Positions 1 to 7,832 of a stretch of 64,000 nucleotides of DNA are shown here, piece by piece. The stretch covers positions 1,240,001 through 1,304,000 of the forward strand of contig NZ_CP032382.1 of NCBI RefSeq assembly GCF_003589925.1, written 5' to 3'. The notes under the pieces are model-generated. The model searched no databases and had not been told where the DNA came from. It saw only the letters and a program-made list of their open reading frames with translations. The position numbers were made by a program, and so were the translations under genes. This DNA comes from Chryseolinea soli. Its GTDB lineage: Bacteria > Bacteroidota > Bacteroidia > Cytophagales > Cyclobacteriaceae. The stretch's first letter is position 1; the number at the start of each line of letters is the position of its first letter.

Positions 1-1246
1 AGCCGTCGGGAACAAATTTGGATGCATGGCCGATGATGTAGTAAGAAACATTGCGTTTCACATCGTCGCCCAGGGTGAGCGCTCCCTGGCAAAGCGTGCA
101 TCCACCGTCGTCGGTGTGGGGGCCATAGCTGGCGTCGGCGGCCAGGTTCCACTCCAGCACATTCCGGCTCCAGTTGCGCGTCGCGCCGATCACGAGGTGT
201 TTGACGTGCCATTGCAAATCATCAGCAAAACTTCCTTCGCCGGAAGTCCACTGCTCGGTGAAGTAAAGGTTCTTGTCCGGGTGCGCTTCATGCACTTTCG
301 ATAAGGCTTCGATTTCACCCAGGTAAAGATGGAAGGCCGATCCGTCGATGAACGGTTTCGCTCCCGGATCGTCCAGTACGGTGATCGGATATTCGGGATG
401 ATCGCAGTTGTGATCAAACACCACGATCTTCGTTTGGATCCCTGCAGCCTTGAACGCCGGTCCAAGATTATTTTTCACAAACGCTGCCTGGTCGGCTGCC
501 GTCATGATCATGCTCGGGGTGTTCTTCGGATTCTCGGGTTCGTTCTGCAACGTCACGGCGTCGATGGTGATGCCTTCTTTTTTCATCTCCTGGACATAGT
601 CCACAAAATATTTTGCATAGGCTTCATAATACTCGGGCTTCAGGCTCCCGGCTTTGGCATGCGCATTGGTTTTCATCCACGCCGGTGCCGACCAGGGGCT
701 GCCCATGATCTTGATGCCGGGCTGAAGCGCCACGATCTCTTTCAATACGGGAATGAGATGCTTGCGATCTTCGTCGAGGCTAAATTCCTTTCCCTTGCCG
801 GGCGCGAAGCTGGCATAGGAAAAAACGTGGTCATCCAGATCGGACGCGCCAATGCTGATGCGCAGGTAACTGATGCCGATGCCATCACCGTCGGTGAGAA
901 ACAATTCTCTGAGCAAGGCTGCCCGCTTGGCCGAATCCAGCTTGGTGTGGAGCAAGTAGGCACTACCGCCGGTCAGCGAGAACCCAAAACCGTCGATGCT
1001 CTGAAACCGCTGGGCAGTGTCGACCGAGATGACCTCGTCGGCGCCTTCGCCATCCGAAAACGACAGTGTAGATTTTGCCAGTTGCGACGAGCGGTCGCCG
1101 GTGGTGAGCCAAAATGCCACGTTGCCGCCGTTGGCAGCCGCGGGAGATTCGTTGGCTTTGCGCGAACATGCACTCATGCATGCGATCAGCACAACGGTTA
1201 TACCATACGCCCAAAGTGATGAGTTCCTGTTGTTAGATTGATTCAT
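1..1246 (-). CDS. GH30-family glycoside hydrolase, lipoprotein (3' end beyond window)
   Basis: A retaining glycosidase of family GH30 (beta-1,6-glucanase/glucosylceramidase group) that would hydrolyse beta-glucosidic bonds outside the inner membrane. My translation from the ATG at 1246 gives about 415 residues before the window edge. A lipoprotein signal ends near Cys27 (MSAC). The segment SIDGFGFSLTGGSAYLL (residues 83-99) is typical of the GH30 barrel start. The predicted acid/base is Glu236 in LQNEPENP and the predicted nucleophile is Glu331 in LYFTEQWTSG. Both catalytic glutamates are present. It is the last visible gene of the susC-susD-susE/F operon, 57 bp after the SusE/F-like gene, so it probably cuts the glycan that SusCD imports. 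Exact linkage specificity cannot be read from sequence. The C-terminal beta domain is missing only because the window ends. Confidence 0.9.
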   Translation of the reverse strand, partial: MNQSNNRNSSLWAYGITVVLIACMSACSRKANESPAAANGGNVAFWLTTGDRSSQLAKSTLSFSDGEGADEVISVDTAQRFQSIDGFGFSLTGGSAYLLHTKLDSAKRAALLRELFLTDGDGIGISYLRISIGASDLDDHVFSYASFAPGKGKEFSLDEDRKHLIPVLKEIVALQPGIKIMGSPWSAPAWMKTNAHAKAGSLKPEYYEAYAKYFVDYVQEMKKEGITIDAVTLQNEPENPKNTPSMIMTAADQAAFVKNNLGPAFKAAGIQTKIVVFDHNCDHPEYPITVLDDPGAKPFIDGSAFHLYLGEIEALSKVHEAHPDKNLYFTEQWTSGEGSFADDLQWHVKHLVIGATRNWSRNVLEWNLAADASYGPHTDDGGCTLCQGALTLGDDVKRNVSYYIIGHASKFVPDG

Positions 1247-1303
1247 ACCTGTTTTTAAAAAGCAAGGGGACAACGCATTGCGTCATCCCCCGCCTATTCT
1301 CAC

Positions 1304-3043
1304 TTATTGTTTAACGAAACTGTAGTCGGCCGTGGTGTAGTCGTCGGAGACAACAATGTGGGCCTTGTAGGTGCCGGTGGAGGCGATGCCGAAATAATTC
1401 GGACCACCGTTGTCCATCGTGCCGGACAGTGCCATGCTGGCGGTACCAAACTGAACATCCCAGGGCGAGTTGAACTTGGAGGCGTAGCCGGCGGTAAGAT
1501 CACCGGTCACATCGTATATGTAAGGGTGCGTGTAGGTCATCACCAATTCCTGGCGTTGATCCCATCCGCCTCCGTTTTCATCCCAATGGAAAAGCTTCAT
1601 GTTGTAGTGTTTCCAGTTCAACTGTTTTTCGTCGAAGTCCACGGCGATCTGGTAGGCTTGGTCGTGGTCCACGGTGATGATGCCGTCATCGTCGCCGTCG
1701 TATACGGTTCCCGAACCGTCGGCCTTCGAATTCAGTGTATAGGTTTTCGAGGCTTGCAGGGCTACGAACGTTTTGCTTTCGAAGATGTTTCCGTTTTTGG
1801 TGAACGTGAGAATGCTCTGTCCATCTTCCAGGAGATAAAGCTCCGTCGGTACGGCCGTACTAATGATCGGGAAGTTGCCCGACACGGCATCGGCCGTCAT
1901 GTTGGTGGTCTTGCCGATGATGGTCTCCACGATCACTTCGATTTTGGTGAGCGTGTAGGTATAGCCCGCGGCCGTGAGGCTCACGGTAACTTTGTGCAAG
2001 CCCGTCGTTCCCGGGATGTCTTCGAACTCCACACCGGTTGCGTTGCCTTCCGATTCCATGATGAGCTTACCGCCCTTGTTGTTTGCCGTGGCCGTGCCTT
2101 TTATTCGCTTCAGCAAATAGCCCCAGTCGCCGTTGGCGCGCAAGATAAATCCGGCGCCGTCATACGGTTGATAGAACGTCACTTCTTTTTCCCAAACGCT
2201 ATTGCCCACATAGGCCAGCGGCACATCGCCACCCCAGCCACCTTCGACTGCATCGCCCACGAGGCTCCAACGATCGATCTTCATCAGCGCATAGGTATTG
2301 TTCTTCACGTCGACAGTGATTTGGTATTCGGCGGTATCCGTTGCTGTAATTTCCGTACCGCACGTGAGCTTGCCATCGGCACCGCCCATTTTGCGGGAAT
2401 GTGCATCGGCCTGGTCGCGGAAGAAAAAGGTTGCGCCTTTGTTGAGGTGCGTGTACAATTCAAATACACCGGTCGGGTTGCCGTCGGCATCTTCCAACGC
2501 GCGGAACGGAATGGCCTTCGTCACATCCGAGCCTGCTTCAGAAGCGTCGCCGGTCAGGAAAAGTGTTGTCGGCACGTATTCGGTTGCGAATCGCTTGAAC
2601 GTGATGTCGCGCGTGTCGACGGTCTTCTTCTCGATCGCCTTGGCGATCACCACCGATTGTAGTTTCACTTCGGCACCTGCAGGGTAGCAAGCTGCCCAGA
2701 GGGCATAGTCGATTTGTGCTGCCGTGGGGGCCACCCAGGTGTCCTTGCCGGCGTTGGCCGGGGTGACCGCCAGGATGGGATGGTCATAGTCTGTGCTTCC
2801 CGCAGGAACCAACACCAGGCTGTATTGCACAATGAATTGATTGCTGGTGATGGCCGGCTGCCACTCGAAGCGCGTGAGCGCATCGGGTGCATTTTCGTCC
2901 AGCGTCACCGTTGTGTTCGCCGCGGGCGCCGTCAGCGCGGGGTTGGAAATTTCCCAGTTGCCCACGGGGTCCATGTTGTCTTTTTCACTACAGGCCCATG
3001 CGATCGGAAGCATGAGCAGCAGGTATGCATATATCTTTTTCAT
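1304..3043 (-). CDS. SusE/SusF-like outer-membrane glycan-binding lipoprotein
   Basis: 579 residues with a lipoprotein signal (IAWAC, Cys18). An N-terminal immunoglobulin-like SusE domain (about residues 25-145) is recognised by APAANTTVTLDENAPDALT followed by FEWQPA. It is followed by several beta-rich starch-binding-like modules; WSLVGDAVEGGWGGDVPL and LFHWDENGGGWDQ resemble SusF/SusE carbohydrate-binding repeats. The family sits on the cell surface and binds glycan without cleaving it. The gene lies 27 bp after susD and 57 bp before the GH30 gene, the usual surface-binding position in a utilisation locus. Ligand identity is inferred only from the neighbouring GH30. Confidence 0.85.
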   Translation of the reverse strand: MKKIYAYLLLMLPIAWACSEKDNMDPVGNWEISNPALTAPAANTTVTLDENAPDALTRFEWQPAITSNQFIVQYSLVLVPAGSTDYDHPILAVTPANAGKDTWVAPTAAQIDYALWAACYPAGAEVKLQSVVIAKAIEKKTVDTRDITFKRFATEYVPTTLFLTGDASEAGSDVTKAIPFRALEDADGNPTGVFELYTHLNKGATFFFRDQADAHSRKMGGADGKLTCGTEITATDTAEYQITVDVKNNTYALMKIDRWSLVGDAVEGGWGGDVPLAYVGNSVWEKEVTFYQPYDGAGFILRANGDWGYLLKRIKGTATANNKGGKLIMESEGNATGVEFEDIPGTTGLHKVTVSLTAAGYTYTLTKIEVIVETIIGKTTNMTADAVSGNFPIISTAVPTELYLLEDGQSILTFTKNGNIFESKTFVALQASKTYTLNSKADGSGTVYDGDDDGIITVDHDQAYQIAVDFDEKQLNWKHYNMKLFHWDENGGGWDQRQELVMTYTHPYIYDVTGDLTAGYASKFNSPWDVQFGTASMALSGTMDNGGPNYFGIASTGTYKAHIVVSDDYTTADYSFVKQ

Positions 3044-3070
3044 CTTTGCTAGCGATTTAAAGCGGTGAGT

Positions 3071-4543
3071 TTAGTTATAGCCGGGATTTTGACCCAAGTT
3101 CACGTTCCGGTTGCGCTCCGATTGCGGGATGGGCAACAACTGTTTTTCCTTGGTCATGTTGTAGACCTTCTGTTGTCCGGTGATGAGATTCATCTCCGCG
3201 AGATTGTTCATCACATCAACGGCCACATTGTTACGACGAAGGTCGTCCCAGCGCTGTGCTTCCTGCGTTAGTTCAAGCCGGCGTTCGTTGAGGACCGCCG
3301 TCTTCAATTGGGCTGCATCTGCGGCCGGCGTATCGCCCAGACCCGCACGATGACGCACCAGGTTCAACGCTGCTTTCGCACCGCTGATGTCGCCAGTGGC
3401 GGCCATCGCTTCGGCTTTCAACAGGATGATATCGGCCAAGCGCACAATGTACTGGCGGTTGGTGCTCGACACGGAGGTCTTCCATTTGTAGGCAAAGGGC
3501 ACCTGGCCATTCACCGTCACCGACCAAAACTCGTCGGCCCAGGGCGCTTTCTCAAACAGGATGCTGGCCCCTTTGCGTTGCGTATCACCTTCTGCATCGA
3601 AGGCGTTGATGAGGTCGTGCGACGGGGTCACAAACTTTCTCCACGTGTCGTTGGTAATGGAAGGCGGGAGCAACAGACCGGGGCCCCAGTTGGCTTCCGT
3701 GCCGCCCACGAACTGCACCTCCATGATAGACTCGGCGTTGTTGTAGTGTGCACCATCCCAAAGGTCGCTGTACTTCGTGAGCAACGTGTAGCCTGCGGGG
3801 CTGCTGATCACGGCGTTGGCGTACTGGATCACTTTCGCATAGTCGCGATCCGATTTCTGTGCATATACTTTTGCGAGCATCGCGTTGGCTGCACCCTTGG
3901 TGGCACGGGCCTTGTTCACATCCGCGGCGTCGTTGTATTTATCGGGAAGGTTGGCTGCGGCAAACTCCAGGTCGGTGATGATCTGTGCATACACCTGGGC
4001 TTCGGTACTTTCCGCGATTTGAGTCTCGGAAGGCGAAGTAGATGTCACCGGCTTGGTGATCAGCGGAACGCCGCCCCACATCTTCACCAGTTGGTAATAG
4101 TGATAGGCGCGAAGAAAAGAAGCTTCACCCAAGATCTGCGACCGACGGGTTTCCGTCAGCTGGATGTCCTTGATGCCCGGAATTTTATCCAGCACGATAT
4201 TGGCTTTGAGAATACCGTTATAGATCTGTTCCCAGTTACTCCACAACCGGCTGTTGGTAGGCACCACGTTAAGATCCTCCACAGCAAATATCTCCGCGTT
4301 GTCGCCACCGGCATAGTAGTTGTCCGACATCACATCGTTGAAAATAATGTTGTCCCAGATGTAATACTCTTGCTGAAACGAATCGTACACGCCCGTCAAT
4401 GCCGCTTCTGCATCGGAGGCCGTGAGGTAGGCGTTTGCGCTCGTGTTGGTGGAGATCGGATCCAGGGCCAGGTAGTCATCGCACGAAGGCAACAGGACCA
4501 CCACGGAAAGAATGAATATAAAATTTATAAATTTTGCTTTCAT
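3071..4543 (-). CDS. SusD/RagB-family outer-membrane nutrient-binding lipoprotein
   Basis: SusD-type surface lipoprotein that caps the SusC porin and captures oligosaccharide. I place the start at the ATG at 4543 (MKAKFINF), giving 490 residues; an upstream in-frame ATG at 4570 would overlap the end of susC and put nine extra residues before the signal. The lipobox is LLPSC (Cys21). The N-terminal helical SusD_N pattern (ANAYLTASDAEAALTGVYD) and the SusD/RagB C-terminal region (RWDDLRRN, then QLLPIPQSERNRN near the end) are clear. It starts 13 bp after susC and is presumably co-transcribed. Confidence 0.95.
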   Translation of the reverse strand: MKAKFINFIFILSVVVLLPSCDDYLALDPISTNTSANAYLTASDAEAALTGVYDSFQQEYYIWDNIIFNDVMSDNYYAGGDNAEIFAVEDLNVVPTNSRLWSNWEQIYNGILKANIVLDKIPGIKDIQLTETRRSQILGEASFLRAYHYYQLVKMWGGVPLITKPVTSTSPSETQIAESTEAQVYAQIITDLEFAAANLPDKYNDAADVNKARATKGAANAMLAKVYAQKSDRDYAKVIQYANAVISSPAGYTLLTKYSDLWDGAHYNNAESIMEVQFVGGTEANWGPGLLLPPSITNDTWRKFVTPSHDLINAFDAEGDTQRKGASILFEKAPWADEFWSVTVNGQVPFAYKWKTSVSSTNRQYIVRLADIILLKAEAMAATGDISGAKAALNLVRHRAGLGDTPAADAAQLKTAVLNERRLELTQEAQRWDDLRRNNVAVDVMNNLAEMNLITGQQKVYNMTKEKQLLPIPQSERNRNVNLGQNPGYN

Positions 4544-4556
4544 GACAGGTCTCGGA

Positions 4557-7493
4557 TTAGAATGAAACATTTACACCGAAGATGAGATTGCGCGTTTGCG
4601 GGAATGTTCCGTAGTCAATACCCAGCGCGATGTTCTTTGTCTGGTTATTGCTGTCGTTGCCAAAGGCGCTCACTTCAGGATCATAGCCCTTGTAGTTCGT
4701 GAAGGTGAACAGGTTCTCGCCCGTTACATATACCTTCAGGTTGCTCATCTTGACTCTCGACAACACGGTGCTCGGCACGTTATAGCTAAGCGTCACGGCC
4801 TTCACGCGCATGTAGGAACCGTCTTCCACAAAACGTGTCGACAGTCGCGAGTTGTCGGTGCTGCCCCAGCTTGCCTTCGGAATGTCGGTCACATCGCCAG
4901 GTGCACGCCAGCGGTGGGCAACAGCCTGCGACTGATTCTTCGCGTCGGTCATGCCTTCCGTCTCGATGCGGGTGGCGTTCAAAATGTCGTTGCCCTGTGT
5001 GCCTTGGAGAAAAATACTCAGTCCAAAGTTTTTATAGCCCAGGGTGTTGGTCATCCCGTAGTAGAAATTCGGATTCGGATTGCCAATGAACGTGCGGTCA
5101 TCGGCCGAAGGTGTGAACGTGCTTTCACCGTTCTTGTCGATGTAGTACGCGTTACCCGTGGCAGGGTCCACACCGCCAGCAACATAACCATAGAACATCG
5201 CCATCGGTTTGCCTTCCACGGTATAGCTACCGTCACCGCGTCCGGCCACGCCGCCGCCGACAATCTGCTGGCCTTGCGTGTAGATCACTTTGTTTCGGTT
5301 AAACGAAATGTTGAAATCCGTGTCCCAGGTGAGGTCTCCCACCAGGTTGTGCGATAACACCTGGAACTCGAGGCCTTTGTTCTGAACCTTTCCAACGTTC
5401 TGCAATCCGGAATCAAAACCGGTAGATTTCGGCAGGGGCACGTTCAACAACAAGCCCGATGTGTTTTTCAAATACGCATCCGCCGAAAACTGAACGCGTG
5501 AATTCAGTATGGAGAAATCCAAACCGAGGTTGGTTTGCTCCGTGCTCTCCCATTTCAAATCGTTGTTCTGGATCGACTCGGGATACGTGCCCGGCTGGAT
5601 CACGCCACCGATGGGATAGTTTGCACCGCTGGCCACGCGACCGATGTAGGCGTATCCTCCCTGGTCGTTACCCACAACACCCCAGCCCGCGCGCAACTTC
5701 AAATCGCTCACGGCCTGAACGCCCTGGAAGAAACTCTCTTCCGAAATTCTCCATCCCACGGAAACCGAAGGGAAGTATCCAAACCGCTTGTTGGGACCAA
5801 ACGATGACGAACCGTCGGCGCGGAAGTTTGCGGTCAACAAATAACGGCCTGCGTAGTCATAGGTCACGCGACCGATGAACGATGCATTGGATTTCTCGCT
5901 CTTATCGTTCGTGGCCTCGGTGATGGTCGATCCCGCGTTGGTGGTGGGCACGCTGGCGCTGGAATAACCGGTCTTCTCGATCTTGTTATTTTCCCACCGG
6001 TATTTCTGGATGACCGAACCGACGAGCGCGCTAAAATTATGCTGATCGATGGTCTTCTTGTAACTCAAGGTGTTGTCGATGATGTAGTAGTTGGTCAAGT
6101 TCACCTCGTTGCGGCCGATGCCTTTTTTCGCGCGGCCATAGCTGGTCATGAAGGGGTTGAGGAAGTAATCGTTCATGCCCATCTGGTAGTCGGTACCCAC
6201 GTTGCTGCGGAACTTCAGGTCGGGCAGGAAATTGATCTCGGCATACACGTTGCCCAGCAGGCGTTGGTTTTTGTAGTTGCGATCCGATCCGTCGGTGCCG
6301 GCCACCGGGTTCTCCCAGTCCTGGAAGGGGTTTGCACTATACGTACCGTTGGGACGGAAGATGCCGATGTTCGGCGGTGTGGAAAGCATCCCGAGAATAA
6401 CACCACCGCTGTTCACGTTGAGGTTGTCGCTCACGTCCACGTCGTGGTAGCGCATGTAGTTCAGGTTGGTGCCCACGGTGAGCCAGTCGTTCATTTTTTG
6501 TTCGAGGTTCACCTTGAAGTTGTAGCGGTCCATTTCAGAACTGCGCACCGATCCGATCTGCTGCATCCAGCCACCGGAAATGTAGTAGTTCGTTTTGTCT
6601 GTTTTTCCGGAGATGCCCAACTGGTAGTTTTGCGAGCGTCCGTTTTGGAAGATCTCGTTTTGCCAATCGGTGTTGGCGGTGTATTGGCTCCAGTCGGTGG
6701 TCTGACCAAACTCCGTCATCAGGTCGCGGTATTGCTCGCTGTTCAGCACTTTCAATTTTCTCCAGGCACTCGAAAAACCGGTGTAGGCGTTGAAGTCTAC
6801 TTTCGGTGTGCCGGTCTTGCCGCGTTTGGTGGTGATGAGCACCACGCCGTTTGCACCCTGCGCACCATAGATGGCGGCAGACGATGCATCTTTCAAAACG
6901 GAGATGCTTTCGATATCGGCCGGGTTAAGGGTCCGGGTATCCGAAGAAGGAACGCCATCCACCACATAGAGGGGCTCGTTGTTACCGGAGATCGAAGTCG
7001 CCCCGCGCACGCGGATGCTGAATCCGGCTGAGGGCTTACCGCTGGGTACGATCACCTGCACACCGGCAGCCTTGCCTTGGATGAGGTTTCCGAATTGCGT
7101 GTTGGGACGCGACGCCATCGCCTTCTGGTCCACAACGCCTACGGCACCCGTGATATCTTTTTTCTCCTGCGTACCATAACCCACCACCACGATCTGTTCC
7201 AGGGTGGTCACGTCGTCCTCCATCGATACGTCTACGGTTGTCCGCCCACCAATCAGGGCTTCAACAGGTTTATAACCGATAAAAGAAAACACCAACGTGC
7301 CTTCAGTAGCATTGATCGTGTAGTTTCCGTCGGCATCGGTCAAGGATCCTGTCGACGTACCTTTTAGTAGCACACTTACTCCCGGGAGTGGCTCCCCGCC
7401 TGTCGAAGTGACTTTGCCGGTCACCACACTTTGCGCCCATGCCGGTATGCTGCACAGCACGAGCAAGGCCATTATTCGTAAAATGATCTTCAT
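4557..7493 (-). CDS. SusC/RagA-family TonB-linked outer-membrane transporter
   Basis: 978-residue TonB-dependent receptor that imports oligosaccharides with its SusD partner. In order: signal peptide (cleavage after IPAWAQ), carboxypeptidase-regulatory-like domain (VTGKVTSTGGEPLPGVSVLL, about residues 24-100), the SusC signature VVGYGTQEKKDITGAV around residue 104, plug (YVVDGVPSSDTRTLNP, SAAIYGAQGANGVVLITTK) and a large beta-barrel ending in Phe (FGVNVSF). It has no STN domain, unlike the SusC at 29892-33215, so it is unlikely to signal through a FecR/ECF pair. None is encoded beside it. It is the first gene of the GH30 locus. A 23-bp inverted repeat lies about 70-90 bp upstream. Confidence 0.97.
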   Translation of the reverse strand: MKIILRIMALLVLCSIPAWAQSVVTGKVTSTGGEPLPGVSVLLKGTSTGSLTDADGNYTINATEGTLVFSFIGYKPVEALIGGRTTVDVSMEDDVTTLEQIVVVGYGTQEKKDITGAVGVVDQKAMASRPNTQFGNLIQGKAAGVQVIVPSGKPSAGFSIRVRGATSISGNNEPLYVVDGVPSSDTRTLNPADIESISVLKDASSAAIYGAQGANGVVLITTKRGKTGTPKVDFNAYTGFSSAWRKLKVLNSEQYRDLMTEFGQTTDWSQYTANTDWQNEIFQNGRSQNYQLGISGKTDKTNYYISGGWMQQIGSVRSSEMDRYNFKVNLEQKMNDWLTVGTNLNYMRYHDVDVSDNLNVNSGGVILGMLSTPPNIGIFRPNGTYSANPFQDWENPVAGTDGSDRNYKNQRLLGNVYAEINFLPDLKFRSNVGTDYQMGMNDYFLNPFMTSYGRAKKGIGRNEVNLTNYYIIDNTLSYKKTIDQHNFSALVGSVIQKYRWENNKIEKTGYSSASVPTTNAGSTITEATNDKSEKSNASFIGRVTYDYAGRYLLTANFRADGSSSFGPNKRFGYFPSVSVGWRISEESFFQGVQAVSDLKLRAGWGVVGNDQGGYAYIGRVASGANYPIGGVIQPGTYPESIQNNDLKWESTEQTNLGLDFSILNSRVQFSADAYLKNTSGLLLNVPLPKSTGFDSGLQNVGKVQNKGLEFQVLSHNLVGDLTWDTDFNISFNRNKVIYTQGQQIVGGGVAGRGDGSYTVEGKPMAMFYGYVAGGVDPATGNAYYIDKNGESTFTPSADDRTFIGNPNPNFYYGMTNTLGYKNFGLSIFLQGTQGNDILNATRIETEGMTDAKNQSQAVAHRWRAPGDVTDIPKASWGSTDNSRLSTRFVEDGSYMRVKAVTLSYNVPSTVLSRVKMSNLKVYVTGENLFTFTNYKGYDPEVSAFGNDSNNQTKNIALGIDYGTFPQTRNLIFGVNVSF

Positions 7494-7832
7494 AGAGTGA
7501 AAAAAAGGTTGCGTTTAGTCTGAATTCAAAATTGGACATGATCGCTAAAAAACACAAACTAACATATTGATCTATAGTATGTTACAGGCTTTGATACGGT
7601 TCATGCACAACCTCAATTCGACGCGTGGGGCTCGCTGACGGGGTTTCTGTGGGGACAGGGACAATAAATGTGATACGCCTAAATTGACGCAATCGGTTTC
7701 GGGATTGGGTTCCGTAATCGATAGAGAATGAGTGACTTAATTTTTTGGAGGCAGGGGAAGAAATATTTTAATTTTTTTTCGACCGGATCGAAAACGGTTT
7801 CTAATGGCTAAAAAGCGCCTTTTTGCAGAATG
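7494..7832 (-). promoter_or_regulatory. Leader/promoter region of the GH30 locus
   Basis: A 339-bp gap between the 7TM receptor gene and susC, both on the minus strand. I see no gene in it. It holds an inverted repeat at 7561-7583 and A/T-rich stretches at 7735-7780. A TTAGTTTG sequence (minus strand, next to the inverted repeat) is one base off the Bacteroidota -7 consensus TAnnTTTG. I could not find a convincing matching -33 TTTG. Its position makes it the likely promoter of the susC-susD-susE/F-GH30 operon. Confidence 0.4.
7561..7583. repeat. Inverted repeat AACATA-N11-TATGTT, possible operator
   Basis: The arms AACATA and TATGTT flank an 11-bp A/T-rich spacer. The element lies 68-90 bp upstream of the susC start. 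The symmetry suits a dimeric DNA-binding protein. The nearest candidate regulator is the zinc-ribbon/HTH receptor encoded just upstream, but that link is inference. Confidence 0.35.

Noticed and set aside
329..1219. Plus-strand open frame of 296 codons
   Set aside because: It is antisense to the GH30 gene, which shows clear catalytic motifs and a lipoprotein signal. The plus frame has no recognisable domain. It is a shadow frame produced by GC-rich coding on the other strand.
1307..2662. Plus-strand open frame of 451 codons
   Set aside because: Antisense to the SusE/F-like gene. The composition (many His, Gly, Val and Arg without domain pattern) is typical of a reverse-complement shadow.
3308..4585. 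Plus-strand open frame of 425 codons
   Set aside because: Antisense shadow of the SusD gene; no start context and no family similarity.
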